In this document: positions 26,898-37,255 of the stretch, piece after piece | How positions within the stretch are numbered: the stretch's first letter is position 1 | Layout of the letters: every line of letters starts with the position of its first letter | Source of the DNA: Qipengyuania algicida | GTDB taxonomy: Bacteria; Pseudomonadota; Alphaproteobacteria; Sphingomonadales; Sphingomonadaceae | DNA: 64,000 bases | Assembly: GCF_009828025.1 (NCBI RefSeq) | Contig: NZ_WTYA01000004.1 | Span: forward strand, 124,001-188,000 | Direction: 5' to 3' | Program-made: the position numbers and the translations under genes | Notes under the pieces: generated by a model | The model's database searches: none | What the model was told of the DNA's origin: nothing | Seen by the model: only the letters and a program-made list of their open reading frames with translations

Positions 26898-28223
26898 TCA
26901 GGAACTCGTTGCCGGAGCCGTAGCGGCGCTTCCTGGCGCAGCGCCCTTCTGAGCCGCATAGAGCGACCAGAGTTTGGCGATATTGGCCCACTTTCCGGTC
27001 GTCTTGGCAAAGGTCGCTTCAGCTTCGGCTGTTTTACCCTGCTCGGTCTGCGCGATACCAAGGCGCGTCGTTGCAAGTCCGGTATCGACGCCCGGCATGC
27101 CCAATGCTTTCTTGTAGAGAGCTTCGGCTTCGCCAAAGCGCTTGTAGTCGAGATAGGCGTCAGCCACCGTCATTACAGTCGTCAGCTTAGCATTGGGCGC
27201 CTCGGCGTCCTTGGCGATGGCCGCAAGATCCTTCTTGTCCGCCTGAATCCGCTGTTGAGCGGTCGTGCGCGACGTAGCCACAAAACTATCGGTGTTGCTT
27301 AGCTTGCCGGAGGCAACGCCTGCATCAATGGCTGCCAGAACATTGTTGGGCTGCTTGCGCGGATCACCGTCCTGGATGAACTCCTTGTACATATTGGCAG
27401 TGCGCATCCCATCGACCTTCAGCGCGAGGCGCAGCAGGTCATAAACCTGACTTTCACTGTAGTCCGCGCCGTTGAGGTTGATTGCAATCGCATCACCCCA
27501 ACTGTCGGCGGTCGGATTGGTCTCGGCATAGAGATATGCCATCTGCGATGCCTGATCGTACAGCTTGTTGTTGTAAGCCATGGCCAGACCGCGCTTAAGC
27601 ATGTCGGCAGGCACCGGCTGATTGGAAGCTTTAAGCTTGGCAGCCGCATCCTCGATGTATTTGACACCGCCCTGGATGTCTTTCTGCTGGAAGTATGTCT
27701 CGGCGATCAATCCCTGCGGATCGTCCTTGTTATATCCCAGATCGACGGCCTTTTGCAGGTAATCGCGCGCTTTGGCGTAATCCTTTGCCTGGAACGCCAA
27801 CTGACCCGCTGCAGCATTGAGTGCGGGAACCTTATCAGCCGGAAGCTTGCCACTCTGCAGCATCATTTCGACGCCTTGAAGGGTGAGGGCCTGATCTTTG
27901 GTCTTCTGTCCGATCTGGACCAGCGTATTGCCCGCCGCCATGCGATCGTCATCGGTCTTGACTGCTGCGGTCAAAGTAGGCACCGCCGCCTTCAGGGCAG
28001 CCTCGTCAGGAGTTTCTGCCTTCAACAGCGGCTCGATCGGCTTGTAAGCTGCTACGAATTCTTTCGAATAATTGGCCTTCGCGGCCTGCTTTTCTTCCTT
28101 AGCAGCCGCCGGGGTCGCTATTGCAGTGGCCGCTACAGCGCCGCCGGCAATCAATGCGAAAGCCGATGCCACCTTGGTGAAAGAGCGGTTGCTGCGTTGT
28201 TGGCGAAAAATCGTCATCGTCAT
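26898..28223 (-). CDS. Exported TPR-type protein of unknown role
   Basis: The 441-residue protein has a signal peptide (basic N-terminus with RQQRSNRSFTK, hydrophobic core, cut near TPAAA-KEE) and then helical TPR-like repeats, seen as KDYAKARDYLQKAVDLGYN, LYDQASQMAYLYAE and RFGEAEALYKKALGMPG. It is Ala and Lys rich and should be periplasmic. Starts at 28223 (MTMTIF) and 28217 share one AAGGGAGAAG ribosome site; the second has the better spacing. It is divergent from gyrA across a 316-base gap and ends at a strong terminator. Similar proteins are common in sphingomonads; no function is assigned. Confidence 0.82.
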   Translation of the reverse strand: MTMTIFRQQRSNRSFTKVASAFALIAGGAVAATAIATPAAAKEEKQAAKANYSKEFVAAYKPIEPLLKAETPDEAALKAAVPTLTAAVKTDDDRMAAGNTLVQIGQKTKDQALTLQGVEMMLQSGKLPADKVPALNAAAGQLAFQAKDYAKARDYLQKAVDLGYNKDDPQGLIAETYFQQKDIQGGVKYIEDAAAKLKASNQPVPADMLKRGLAMAYNNKLYDQASQMAYLYAETNPTADSWGDAIAINLNGADYSESQVYDLLRLALKVDGMRTANMYKEFIQDGDPRKQPNNVLAAIDAGVASGKLSNTDSFVATSRTTAQQRIQADKKDLAAIAKDAEAPNAKLTTVMTVADAYLDYKRFGEAEALYKKALGMPGVDTGLATTRLGIAQTEQGKTAEAEATFAKTTGKWANIAKLWSLYAAQKGAAPGSAATAPATSS

Positions 28224-28539
28224 CTTCTCCCTTTGTGTGGGGGTGAAATTGCAGGTGCATTGTTCAAAATGGGGTTTGAAACTCGCGGTTGCGGCAGATG
28301 CCCCTAATTCGTCCGCATTGCAAATCATGGTGACAGTTCGGCCGTTAACCGCTTTTGAATGGGCAACGGTCCGACCGTTAAGCTGAATGTTAAGGCGACA
28401 AGGCGCGCCCGGCAAATGTGGAAAAAGCAGCCCGGAAGGGCTTTCTCGTCCCTCTTCAGGTGGCAATCCCCCTCCCGATAGCCTAGGCTCAGACGGTTTC
28501 CCGAGGGCCGAGGCCCGCCAACGATAAAAGCCTAGAAAA
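28224..28539. promoter_or_regulatory. Divergent TPR/gyrA control region with repeats
   Basis: This 316-base gap holds no gene. It contains a 15-base palindrome, AACGGT-CCG-ACCGTT (28365-28379), and two direct copies of CGRCCGTTAA (28339-28348 and 28372-28381) spaced exactly 33 bases, about three helical turns, plus a further GTTAAG at 28389. A small hairpin AGCCC-GGAA-GGGCT lies at 28429-28442 and is followed by TTTCT. These look like protein-binding sites and a leader structure for one or both flanking genes. No consensus -35/-10 pair could be placed with confidence. Confidence 0.45.
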
Positions 28540-31326
28540 TTGAACGACGAAACCGAACTGATGGACCCGCCGGCACCCGGCGGTAGCGAATATACCCGCA
28601 TCGACATCGTCGATGAGATGAAGACCAGCTATCTCGATTACGCGATGAGCGTGATCGTCAGCCGCGCGCTTCCCGATGTGCGTGACGGATTGAAGCCGGT
28701 TCATCGCCGCATTCTCTTCGCCAGCCAGGAAGGCGGCTTTGTCGCCGGGCGCCCCTATCGCAAGAGTGCCAAGATCGTCGGCGACGTGATGGGCAACTAC
28801 CATCCGCACGGTGACTCTGCGATTTACGATGCACTCGCCCGTATGACGCAGGACTGGTCGATGCGCGTGCCGCTGGTCGATGGCCAGGGGAACTTCGGCT
28901 CGATGGACCCCGATCCGCCGGCATCGATGCGCTATACCGAGGCGCGGCTGGCGCGGGTTGCCAATTCGCTGCTGGACGATCTTGACAAGGACACCGTCGA
29001 TTTTGCCGATAACTATGACGGATCGCGCCGCGAACCGACGGTGCTTCCGGCACGCTTTCCCAATCTGCTCGTCAACGGCGCAGGCGGCATCGCAGTCGGC
29101 ATGGCGACCAATATCCCGCCGCACAACCTTGGTGAAGTGATCGACGGCTGCCTCGCCTTTATCGAGAACCCGGCTATTACGTCGGAAGAACTGTTCGCAA
29201 TTATCCCCGGTCCGGACTTTCCGACCGCGCCACTGATCCTTGGCCAATCCGGCGCGCGCAACGCTTATACCACCGGGCGCGGGTCGATCCTCCAGCGGGC
29301 GCGTCACACTATCGAGGAAACCCGCGGTGACCGGCGCTCGATCGTGCTCACCAGCATCCCCTATCAAGTCGGCAAGTCGGGTCTGGTGGAGAAGATCGCC
29401 GAGGCCGCCAAGGACAAGCGGATCGAGGGGGTCTCCGACATCCGCGACGAAAGCTCGCGCGAAGGAATGCGCGTGGTCGTCGACCTGAAGCGCGATGCCA
29501 CGCCGGAAGTGGTGCTGAACCAGATCTGGCGGCACACCCCGGCGCAAGCGAGCTTCCCGGCGAACATGCTGGCCATTCGCGGCGGAAGGCCCGAAACGCT
29601 GGCTCTGCGCGACATCATTCAGGCGTTCATCCAGTTCCGCGAAGAAGTCATCACGCGGCGCACGAAGTACGAGCTGAACAAGGCGCGCGAGCGGGCGCAT
29701 ATCTTGCTCGGCCTTGTGGTGGCCGTTTCCAATCTCGACGAAGTCGTGGCGATGATCCGCAGCGCCCCCAACCCGGCTGAGGCGCGGTCCCGACTGCTCT
29801 CCAAGGAATGGCCGATTGGCGATATCGGGCAGTATATCGCACTGGTCGAAGCAATCGAGCCCAACGCCGACGAACATGGTGGGACGTATCGCCTCTCCGA
29901 GCGGCAGGTGAAGGCGATCCTGGACCTGCGCCTCCACCGCCTCACTGCATTGGGACGCGATGAGATTGGCGACGAGCTGAAAGAACTCGCCACCGCGATC
30001 GAGGAATATCTTTCGATCCTCGCTGACCGCGTGAAGCTGTACGGCGTCATGCGCGGGGAGCTGGAAGAGATCAAAGCGACCTACGCCACGCCGCGCGTAT
30101 CTGAGATCGCACCCGCCTGGGACGGGCTCGACGACGAGGATTTGATCGAGCGTGACGAGATGGTCGTGACCGTCACCATGGACGGCTATATCAAGCGCAC
30201 CCCCCTCTCCACCTTCCGCGCGCAGAACCGCGGCGGGAAGGGCCGCAGCGGCATGGCGACGAAGGACGAGGATGCGGTCAGCGAATTGTTCGTCACCAGT
30301 ACGCACAATCCGGTGCTGTTCTTTTCGACACACGGCAAGGTCTATCGCCTCAAGGTGTGGAAGCTGCCCGAGGGTGGTCCGGCGACGCGCGGACGCCCAA
30401 TCGTCAATCTGCTGCCCGCATTGGACGAAGGCGAAACGATCCGTACCGTGCTGCCTCTGCCCGAGGACGAAGATAGCTGGGGCGCGCTCTCGGTCGTGTT
30501 CGCCACCGCCAAGGGGTCGGTCCGCCGCAACAGCATGGATGCGTTTGCGAACATTCCGTCGAACGGCAAGTTCGCCATGAAGTTTGACGAGGATTCGGAG
30601 GACCGCCTGATCGGCGTCGCCTTGCTCGACGAAAGCGACGATGTTCTGCTGGCATCCCGGGCCGGCAAAGCCATCCGTTTCGCCGCCGACGATGTGCGCG
30701 AATTCACCAGCCGCACATCCACTGGTGTACGCGGTATGAACCTCAAGGGTGATGATGAGGTCGTCTCGCTCTCGATCCTCCACAAGGTCGGCACCACCAG
30801 CGAGGAACGCGAACAATATCTGCGTTTCGCCCCGTGGAAGGCGGACAAGGAGGGCGAACCCGAACTTACCGCCGAACGCTTCGAGGAAATGTCGTCCAGG
30901 GAACAGTTCATCCTGACGATCTGCGCCAACGGCTATGGCAAGCTGTCCTCGGCCTACGAATATCGCAGGATCGGGCGCGGTGGACAGGGCATTACCAATA
31001 TTGATAACATCAAACGCAACGGGCCTGTCGTCGCCAGCTTCACAGCCACTCAGAGCGATCAGCTGATGCTGGTGACCGATCAGGCCAAGCTGATCCGCAT
31101 CGGCCTCGACACCTTGCGCGTGATCGGTCGCAATTCGGCCGGTGTACGGCTGTTCAACGTCGCTGGCGGCGAGAAGATCGTCGGCGCGGTCAGGCTCGAC
31201 GAAGAAGAAGCGCCGGAAAACGAGGCCGAAGAAGCAATCGTCGAGGAAATCGTCGGGCGATCCAGCGAGCCGACCGAGCAACAAACCACGATGGACCGCG
31301 ACGATCCTCCGCCCGAGGAAGTCTAA
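28540..31326 (+). CDS. gyrA: DNA gyrase subunit A
   Basis: The 928-residue subunit breaks and rejoins DNA during negative supercoiling. The catalytic Tyr132 lies in [10 protein letters not shown]. The quinolone-resistance region reads [12 protein letters not shown], with Ser93 and Asp97 at the positions of E. coli Ser83 and Asp87, so it has the sensitive form. The C-terminal beta-pinwheel includes the GyrA box-like QNRGGKG. The start is TTG at 28540 ([11 protein letters not shown]); ATG at 28561 is an alternative that loses seven residues. The gene is followed by and overlaps the convergent lysoplasmalogenase-like gene by 4 bases. The complementary strand is open for 979 codons, a coding-bias artefact. 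Confidence 0.97.
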   Translation: MNDETELMDPPAPGGSEYTRIDIVDEMKTSYLDYAMSVIVSRALPDVRDGLKPVHRRILFASQEGGFVAGRPYRKSAKIVGDVMGNYHPHGDSAIYDALARMTQDWSMRVPLVDGQGNFGSMDPDPPASMRYTEARLARVANSLLDDLDKDTVDFADNYDGSRREPTVLPARFPNLLVNGAGGIAVGMATNIPPHNLGEVIDGCLAFIENPAITSEELFAIIPGPDFPTAPLILGQSGARNAYTTGRGSILQRARHTIEETRGDRRSIVLTSIPYQVGKSGLVEKIAEAAKDKRIEGVSDIRDESSREGMRVVVDLKRDATPEVVLNQIWRHTPAQASFPANMLAIRGGRPETLALRDIIQAFIQFREEVITRRTKYELNKARERAHILLGLVVAVSNLDEVVAMIRSAPNPAEARSRLLSKEWPIGDIGQYIALVEAIEPNADEHGGTYRLSERQVKAILDLRLHRLTALGRDEIGDELKELATAIEEYLSILADRVKLYGVMRGELEEIKATYATPRVSEIAPAWDGLDDEDLIERDEMVVTVTMDGYIKRTPLSTFRAQNRGGKGRSGMATKDEDAVSELFVTSTHNPVLFFSTHGKVYRLKVWKLPEGGPATRGRPIVNLLPALDEGETIRTVLPLPEDEDSWGALSVVFATAKGSVRRNSMDAFANIPSNGKFAMKFDEDSEDRLIGVALLDESDDVLLASRAGKAIRFAADDVREFTSRTSTGVRGMNLKGDDEVVSLSILHKVGTTSEEREQYLRFAPWKADKEGEPELTAERFEEMSSREQFILTICANGYGKLSSAYEYRRIGRGGQGITNIDNIKRNGPVVASFTATQSDQLMLVTDQAKLIRIGLDTLRVIGRNSAGVRLFNVAGGEKIVGAVRLDEEEAPENEAEEAIVEEIVGRSSEPTEQQTTMDRDDPPPEEV

Positions 31327-32000
31327 GCAGTGATAGGGCGAGGACAGATAGCCCTCGCCCGCAAGCTCTGCACGACACCCGTAGTGATCAGGAACTGGCC
31401 CACATAGTACAGCGGCCAGATCAGCCACATGGCAAGTGCGGGCGTAATGTGCCCGCTTTCCCTCGCGAAGATAGCGAGGTCAGAGATCACGAACAGTACC
31501 GCGCCCAGGCCAACGCGATAGCGCGGAAAGCTGCTCGACCAGGCACACGCCGCCATCACACCGACAATCAACGCATAAGCCGTGGCGAGCACCCAACCGC
31601 TGTTACCGAAAGTGAGAAGCGCGGCGATCACTGGTGTTCCGATCAGCAGCGCAACCGCCGCCGCCTTCTGGCTGGATGCCAGAGTGTCCCTGCGGCTACG
31701 CAGGAAGAGCCGGATCGCAACCACATGGCCGATGGCGAACAGCGCCCCACCGACCAGGAAACTGACTTCCAGAGCCATGTCGGCACAGGCCTCTGTCGCC
31801 ATGACCGCGACTAGCAACCAGCCATCGACATTGCGCGCCCTGCGCGCCGCGTAAACGGCCAGCAGCCCCACCCCTGCCCCCTTCCAGACAGTCAGGAACA
31901 GGCCCGGAACCGATTCGTCGGCGTAAATGAAATAGCTGATCGCAGCGACGAGGCTGGCAAATAGCCATGGGCGATGTTCGATTAGTGCGCGATGTGGCAT
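31323..32000 (-). CDS. YhhN/TMEM86 family membrane protein (lysoplasmalogenase-like)
   Basis: The 225-residue inner-membrane protein has about seven to eight hydrophobic segments (for example LFASLVAAISYFIY, GGALFAIGHVVAIRLF and VGLGAVLFVISDLAIF), the layout of the YhhN family, whose characterised members hydrolyse the vinyl-ether bond of lysoplasmalogen. Acidic and polar residues that mark the family occur in EACADMALE and FVISDLAIF (SD). The start at 32000 keeps it clear of the trmFO coding region; a longer form to 32081 would overlap the divergent trmFO. Whether the host has plasmalogens is unknown, so the substrate is uncertain. Confidence 0.82.
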   Translation of the reverse strand: MPHRALIEHRPWLFASLVAAISYFIYADESVPGLFLTVWKGAGVGLLAVYAARRARNVDGWLLVAVMATEACADMALEVSFLVGGALFAIGHVVAIRLFLRSRRDTLASSQKAAAVALLIGTPVIAALLTFGNSGWVLATAYALIVGVMAACAWSSSFPRYRVGLGAVLFVISDLAIFARESGHITPALAMWLIWPLYYVGQFLITTGVVQSLRARAICPRPITA

Positions 32001-32058
32001 CGGATCGAGAGCTAGGGCTTGATGTGGGTATCGCGCAAGCACTAGGTGCAGCCCAACC

Positions 32059-33411
32059 ATGACACACGATATCCATATCATCGGCGGCGGCCTCGCCGGA
32101 AGCGAAGCAACGTGGCAATTGGCAAGGCGCGGCTACAAGGTGCGCCTGTCGGAAATGCGCGGCGGCAGTGACACCACTCCGGCGCATCAAGGAGATGGAC
32201 TTGCCGAGCTGGTGTGCTCGAACAGCTTTCGATCGGACGACGATGCACGCAATGCGGTGGGCCTGCTGCATCATGAAATGCGGCGGCTCGACAGCATCGT
32301 AATGCGCGCGGGCGAAATTGCCCGGGTGCCGGCGGGCTCTGCGATGGCGGTCGATCGCGACGTGTTTTCCGCCGCAGTCGAGCGCGAATTGCTCGATCAC
32401 CCCAATGTCACGGTGGTGCGCGAGCGGGTTGATACTCTCCCCGCCGACGGGCCGACGATTGTCGCCACCGGCCCTTTGACTGCGCAGTCGCTGGCGGAAA
32501 ATATCGTTGCGGCGACCGGTGAAGACCGTCTGGCGTTCTTCGATGCCATCGCCCCGATCGTCCATCGCGACAGCATCGACATGGATATCTGCTGGTTCCA
32601 GTCGCGCTGGAACAAGGGGGATGGCAAGGATTACATCAACTGCCCGATGACGAAGGACCAGTACCTCGCCTTTCATCAAGGGCTGATGGATGGCGAAAAG
32701 ATTGCCTTTCGCGAGTGGGAACAGGACACCCCCTATTTCGAAGGTTGTATGCCGATCGAGGTTATGGCCGCTCGCGGCGTAGACACGCTGCGCTTCGGGC
32801 CGATGAAGCCGGTGGGGCTGGACAATCCGCGCGATGCGACACCCGAATTCCCGCAAGGGCGCTGGCCCTATGCGGTGGTGCAGCTACGGCAGGACAACAA
32901 GCTCGGCACCCTGTGGAACATGGTCGGTTTCCAGACCAAGCTGAAACATGCCGCGCAGGTCGAGCTTCTTCGCACTATTCCCGGGCTCGAGAATGCCGAG
33001 TTTGCGCGCCTTGGCGGGTTACATCGCAACACCTTCCTCAATTCGCCGCTGGTGCTCGATCGCCAGCTACGGCTCAAGAGCGCATCGCATATCCGCTTTG
33101 CGGGACAGGTCACCGGCTGCGAAGGCTATGTCGAAAGTTCGGCCATCGGCCTGCTCACCGGGCTGATGGCGGCGGCTGAACTTGGCGGTCGTGACTGGAC
33201 ACCCCCGCCCCGCACCAGCGCCATGGGCGCGCTGCTGTCGCATGTCACCGGCGATGCGGAAGCAGAAACCTTCCAGCCCATGAACGTCAATTTCGGGCTT
33301 TTCCCACCGCTCCATGACGTCAAGAAGAAGGCGCGCAAGGAAGCCTATACCGACCGCGCGAAGGCCGATTTCGGATCATGGCTGCAAGCCGAGCAACTCG
33401 AACCTGCCTAG
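32059..33411 (+). CDS. trmFO: tRNA m5U54 methyltransferase TrmFO (folate/FAD-dependent)
   Basis: The 450-residue flavoenzyme methylates U54 of tRNA using methylenetetrahydrofolate. It opens with the FAD-binding loop [19 protein letters not shown], then [12 protein letters not shown], and has conserved CPMTKDQY and [13 protein letters not shown] segments that carry the catalytic cysteines. The C-terminal [17 protein letters not shown] and [12 protein letters not shown] are also typical. Full length. It is divergent from the YhhN-like gene (58-base gap) and overlaps the convergent EF-hand gene by 4 bases. Confidence 0.97.
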   Translation: MTHDIHIIGGGLAGSEATWQLARRGYKVRLSEMRGGSDTTPAHQGDGLAELVCSNSFRSDDDARNAVGLLHHEMRRLDSIVMRAGEIARVPAGSAMAVDRDVFSAAVERELLDHPNVTVVRERVDTLPADGPTIVATGPLTAQSLAENIVAATGEDRLAFFDAIAPIVHRDSIDMDICWFQSRWNKGDGKDYINCPMTKDQYLAFHQGLMDGEKIAFREWEQDTPYFEGCMPIEVMAARGVDTLRFGPMKPVGLDNPRDATPEFPQGRWPYAVVQLRQDNKLGTLWNMVGFQTKLKHAAQVELLRTIPGLENAEFARLGGLHRNTFLNSPLVLDRQLRLKSASHIRFAGQVTGCEGYVESSAIGLLTGLMAAAELGGRDWTPPPRTSAMGALLSHVTGDAEAETFQPMNVNFGLFPPLHDVKKKARKEAYTDRAKADFGSWLQAEQLEPA

Positions 33412-33719
33412 CAGCGGCATTTCGTCTTCTTTGCTGGCTTCGTTCGGGTCGAAAGCATCTCATTGCGCGTGATGATCCCGTCGCTGTTGTGATCGTAACG
33501 GGCAAAACGCTTTTGCTCGCGGGTGAGCTCGGTCGCCCCCGGCGGCGCGACGCCTTTCGCATCGGCGAGGTCGGCAGCAGGTAAAGCAGTGCTAGTGGCC
33601 AGCGGCTGGACGAAGGGAGGCGGCGCGCCCCGATCGACTGAAGCCCTGCCCTGCAACCAGAACAGACCGATCCCCAACATGACGAGCGTAGCGACCGCGC
33701 CCAGAACAGCTTTCCCCAT
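33408..33719 (-). CDS. Small membrane-anchored EF-hand protein
   Basis: The 103-residue protein starts with one hydrophobic segment (residues about 4-22, [19 protein letters not shown]), a Pro/Ala-rich linker, and a single EF-hand loop [12 protein letters not shown] near residues 76-87, with Asp, Asn, Asp, Gly and Glu at the calcium positions. The end is very basic ([13 protein letters not shown]). A single EF-hand suggests a dimer or a non-signalling calcium site in the periplasm. The ATG at 33719 is preferred over a GTG at 33728. Its function is unknown. It converges on trmFO. Confidence 0.75.
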   Translation of the reverse strand: MGKAVLGAVATLVMLGIGLFWLQGRASVDRGAPPPFVQPLATSTALPAADLADAKGVAPPGATELTREQKRFARYDHNSDGIITRNEMLSTRTKPAKKTKCRC

Positions 33720-33749
33720 GCCCCCCACTTCCCCTTGCCTTACCGCATC

Positions 33750-34427
33750 TTAACGCCCGAAAAGGCTCAAACGCAAAGCCACCAGCGGACTGAGACGATC
33801 CCCGAGCAACGATGAAGCTTCCCGCCGCAGCGCTCTTGCCGATAAGCCACCAAGCACCGCGAGCGGCCGCATTCTCCGGGGGAGTGGACCCGGCACGTGA
33901 TCGAATCGCTTCATCGCAGTTGCGACACTGTCTCTTGAGAAGTCTGTATGCACTGCTCTGAACATCGCCCAGAGTGCGCCATGAATGCGTGCTTCAGGCA
34001 AGTGATCTTCGCAATCCAGCCTGCGAGCAAGCAAAGCGAAAACGCCGGCTCTACCGGCGATGAACTGATCGATCCGCCGATCTTCCGCTCCCTCTCCCAG
34101 CAGCAATGCCTCCCATCCGTCGACCAGAGCGGTCAGCTCAGCCGAGCCTTGCGGGAAACTGTCGCGCAATGCAGCAAGCAGCGGCTCTCTTGCCAGAGCA
34201 ACCGGTTCCTTTGCGAACTCGTCGCGCCACCACGCCATTCGCATCTGCGCAAATATCGGTTCGCGGGTTTTCTGTCCTATCGCCGAGAGACGCTGGTCCA
34301 AAGTCACGATGGCGGCAAATATGCCTCGATCCTGTGCTCTAGCGCAGCTTAGTGCCACGCGCATTTCCGGCGCAAGATGCTCGCCGAATTCAGTTTTCTC
34401 CGGCTCGAAGCCATCCGCACCGTCCAT
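33750..34427 (-). CDS. Squalene/phytoene synthase-like protein (short form)
   Basis: The 225-residue protein resembles the squalene/phytoene synthase fold: FAQMRMAWWRDEF near residue 60 matches the conserved xxRLAWWRxE segment. However the Asp-rich catalytic motifs of active head-to-head synthases are not complete, and the chain lacks about 60 residues of a usual CrtB. It therefore looks more like the non-catalytic NDUFAF6-related group linked to complex I assembly than like a carotenoid enzyme. No other isoprenoid genes flank it. It lies 30 bases upstream of the EF-hand gene on the same strand. Confidence 0.72.
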   Translation of the reverse strand: MDGADGFEPEKTEFGEHLAPEMRVALSCARAQDRGIFAAIVTLDQRLSAIGQKTREPIFAQMRMAWWRDEFAKEPVALAREPLLAALRDSFPQGSAELTALVDGWEALLLGEGAEDRRIDQFIAGRAGVFALLARRLDCEDHLPEARIHGALWAMFRAVHTDFSRDSVATAMKRFDHVPGPLPRRMRPLAVLGGLSARALRREASSLLGDRLSPLVALRLSLFGR

Positions 34428-34706
34428 GACTAGGCGATATCAGGGGGACCTTGGACAACGCAATTATTGTTCGTGCAAAATCTGTGTTGTTTTGACGCAT
34501 TTTCTTTGTCGCAACCGCAAGGGGGCAAAAGGTCTTGCCATATGTTCAGGACAATCATCTGAATTATTGTGATAATGCTGGATATCTAGAACCAGCCCCT
34601 TCCCTCTAGCAAAAATTAACCACGCCATTTTCGGGTTCTTTAATTGTAACGGCTCCATACGCCTCGAGTTTCGCATGTCGATTATAGCAACAAGCGATTG
34701 GGGCAA

Positions 34707-36632
34707 ATGCTGGATATGTTCTCAAACGGAATGCACGGACGCGGCATTCTCTGTCGGCTCGGCAAGAGCGCGGCAGGCAGCACTATTGCGATGATGGCCG
34801 CCGCCCTTATCCCGATGACGATCCTCACTGGATCGGCAATCGATACCGCACGCGTTTATGTTGTGAAGACACGGCTGCAACAGGCATGTGACGCCGGCGC
34901 GCTTGCCGGGCGCAAGTTCATGACCGACCTGACCAGCACCGCGCTGGACGCAACGGCCACGGCCCAAGCGAAGAACTTCTTCAACAATAACTTCAATCCT
35001 GGCTGGATGAGCGCAACAGAGGTTAACTTCACTCCGACAAAGACCGCGAACAACCAGGTCAACGGCGTCGCTACGGCAAAGGTCCCGATGACCATCATGT
35101 CGATGTTCGGGTTTGGAGCCAGCAAAGTCACGGCAACCTGCACCGCACGTTATGACGTTGCGGATACCGATATCATTTTCGTCCTCGATACCACCGGATC
35201 GATGGCCTGTGCGCCAAATGACAGCGACAGCACCTGCAGCAGCTACGTAAGTTATGCGGGAACCAACTCATACACCCGACCGAGCGGCGGCGGTGGCGTT
35301 CCCGGGTATGCCGGAACGACCGGATATTCGGTCCCGGAAAAGTCCAATTCGCGAATCTCCGCGCTGCGTGCGGCAGTGCTCAATTTCTATGACACTTTCG
35401 CAGCCAATGCCGATCCATCGACGCATGTGCGCTATGGCTTCGTGACCTATACTTCGACGGTCAATGCCGGACAGGCGATCATGGATATGTCGCCGACTTA
35501 CATGATTGGCGGCGCAGGCAATTCCACGTCTAGCTGGAATTACCAGTCACGCTATGTCAGCGGTGATTACACAATCTCGAGCAACTCGGTTTACCGATCT
35601 GGATACAACAGTTCGAGTTGTGCAGATGCCGGAAGTCCGCGCAATCCAGCGCCGACACAAAATAATCCTTATCCGTATTTCTCCAACGGGACGGCCAGCA
35701 TTGTGACCACTTCGTGGAGCAACTGGTACGGATGCAGGTTCACGACCAGCACTCTGGGCCCGCGGTGGACCTACAAGCAAATCCCGCTCGATGTTAGGCA
35801 GCTTGTGGCCGGCAACACCATCACGGATCCATCAAAGGTCGACAGTTCTACGACTAGCTGGCTCGGCTGCGTGGAGGAGCGCGACACGACCGCTTCGAGC
35901 AGCTTTTCGCAATCGAGCCTGCCACCCGATCTCGACCCGGATTTGACCCCGAACTCGGATGCCACGCGCTGGCGCCCGCTTTGGCCCGACGTAACTTACA
36001 TGCGCAACAACTATGGCTCGACCGGAACCGCCTATTCGAATGGTGATAGCAACAGCCATCCCAACATGGGAACTTCGACCTACCAGAGGTATGGTTACAC
36101 CTCCTGCGGCAAGCCGGTTGCACGCCTTCAGGTGATGACCCGGACGGCTGTTTCCAATTACGTCAACGCCCGCGACTTCACGCCAATTGGCGGCACGTAT
36201 CACGACACCGGGATGATCTGGGGCACACGTCTGCTTTCGCCCGACGGCATTTTCAAAAATGACACCTCAACCTGGCTTGGCAGTTCAAGTGCGCCCAACC
36301 GGGTGATCATCTTCCTGACTGACGGCGACATGGCGCCTTCACCTTATATCTATGGGCAGTATGGCATTGAATATTACGATCAGCGGGTAACTGGCGGCAA
36401 CTTGTCGCAACAGACCAACTACCACAACGCCCGCTTCCTCGCCGAATGCACCGCCGCCAAGGCGAAGAATATCGACGTCTGGACCGTGACAATCGGCTCA
36501 AGCATCACGAGCGAGATGAGTTCATGTGCGACCATGCCCAGCCAGGCGCTGAACACGACCGACGGCACCGACCTGTCGAACAAGTTTGCCGCCATCGCCA
36601 AGCAACTCGCAATGCTGAGGTTGACCAAATGA
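34707..36632 (+). CDS. TadG-like pilus/surface protein with vWA domain
   Basis: The 641-residue protein has an N-terminal Tad-type membrane segment (residues about 27-48: STIAMMAAALIPMTILTGSA) followed by the DTARVYVVKTRLQQACDAGALAG helix region that marks TadG-type pseudopilins. A von Willebrand A domain begins near residue 150, with the MIDAS motif LDTTGSM and later IFLTDGD; long Ser/Thr/Tyr/Asn-rich loops (residues about 175-460) interrupt it. Most of the protein should be outside the inner membrane. The start is either ATG at 34707 or TTG at 34698. It overlaps the next gene (ATGA) and heads a three-gene operon. No TadA ATPase, CpaB or CpaC gene is in the window. Confidence 0.85.
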   Translation: MLDMFSNGMHGRGILCRLGKSAAGSTIAMMAAALIPMTILTGSAIDTARVYVVKTRLQQACDAGALAGRKFMTDLTSTALDATATAQAKNFFNNNFNPGWMSATEVNFTPTKTANNQVNGVATAKVPMTIMSMFGFGASKVTATCTARYDVADTDIIFVLDTTGSMACAPNDSDSTCSSYVSYAGTNSYTRPSGGGGVPGYAGTTGYSVPEKSNSRISALRAAVLNFYDTFAANADPSTHVRYGFVTYTSTVNAGQAIMDMSPTYMIGGAGNSTSSWNYQSRYVSGDYTISSNSVYRSGYNSSSCADAGSPRNPAPTQNNPYPYFSNGTASIVTTSWSNWYGCRFTTSTLGPRWTYKQIPLDVRQLVAGNTITDPSKVDSSTTSWLGCVEERDTTASSSFSQSSLPPDLDPDLTPNSDATRWRPLWPDVTYMRNNYGSTGTAYSNGDSNSHPNMGTSTYQRYGYTSCGKPVARLQVMTRTAVSNYVNARDFTPIGGTYHDTGMIWGTRLLSPDGIFKNDTSTWLGSSSAPNRVIIFLTDGDMAPSPYIYGQYGIEYYDQRVTGGNLSQQTNYHNARFLAECTAAKAKNIDVWTVTIGSSITSEMSSCATMPSQALNTTDGTDLSNKFAAIAKQLAMLRLTK

Positions 36633-37255
36633 GGCAGCGTTTCATCAAGTCCATTGCGCGCGATCGAAGTGCGATCGCGGCGGTCGAATTCGCTTTCGTC
36701 GCCCCGGTGATGATCGTTTTGATCATGGGATTTCTGGATCTTACATACCAGATCTATGCGCAATCTATCCTCACCGGCGCGGTGCAGCAGGCGGGGCGGA
36801 ATTCCGGCATCGAAGGCGGGGCAACTACGTCGTCGGCAATCGATACTCGGGTCGTCGATCTGGTTTCTCCGGTGATTCCGCATCTCCAGCAGTCTTGCGG
36901 TACCAATCATGGTGGCGACACGACCTGGTGTTCGACACGCAAGAATTACGACAGCTTCTCGGCGATCGCGCCCGAACCGTTCACGGATTCCAACCATAAC
37001 GGGATGCGCGATCCGGGGGAATGTTTTACGGATATCAACAACAACGGATCGTGGGATTCCGACCCCTCCCTGTCGGGACAGGGCGGAGCGAGCGATGTCG
37101 CCGTCTACACGATGGTGATCAACTATCCGCGGCTGTTCCCATTGTACGGGCTGATCGGATTGCCGCAGGAAGTCACCCTCAGCGCGACCACTCTGCTCAA
37201 GAACCAACCTTACGCAACGCAGCAAACAACTCCGGCGCCGACTGTCTGCACATGA
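36629..37255 (+). CDS. TadE-like pseudopilin with calcium-binding-like loops
   Basis: The 208-residue protein has a TadE-type N-terminus: a basic lead, Ala-Val-Glu20-Phe and a hydrophobic helix (VEFAFVAPVMIVLIMGFLDL, residues 19-38). A distinctive insertion follows: D120-S-N-H-N-G-M-R-D128 and D135-I-N-N-N-G-S-W-D143, two DxNxNG-type loops in tandem as in dockerin or EF-hand calcium sites. Three cysteines (residues 90, 101, 132) could form disulfides in the periplasm. The start overlaps the upstream stop (ATGA) and the stop overlaps the next start. Confidence 0.85.
   Translation: MRQRFIKSIARDRSAIAAVEFAFVAPVMIVLIMGFLDLTYQIYAQSILTGAVQQAGRNSGIEGGATTSSAIDTRVVDLVSPVIPHLQQSCGTNHGGDTTWCSTRKNYDSFSAIAPEPFTDSNHNGMRDPGECFTDINNNGSWDSDPSLSGQGGASDVAVYTMVINYPRLFPLYGLIGLPQEVTLSATTLLKNQPYATQQTTPAPTVCT

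Noticed and set aside
28489-31428. A 979-codon open frame on the strand opposite gyrA
   Set aside because: It mirrors gyrA exactly, has no family-like sequence and is explained by GC-rich codon use.
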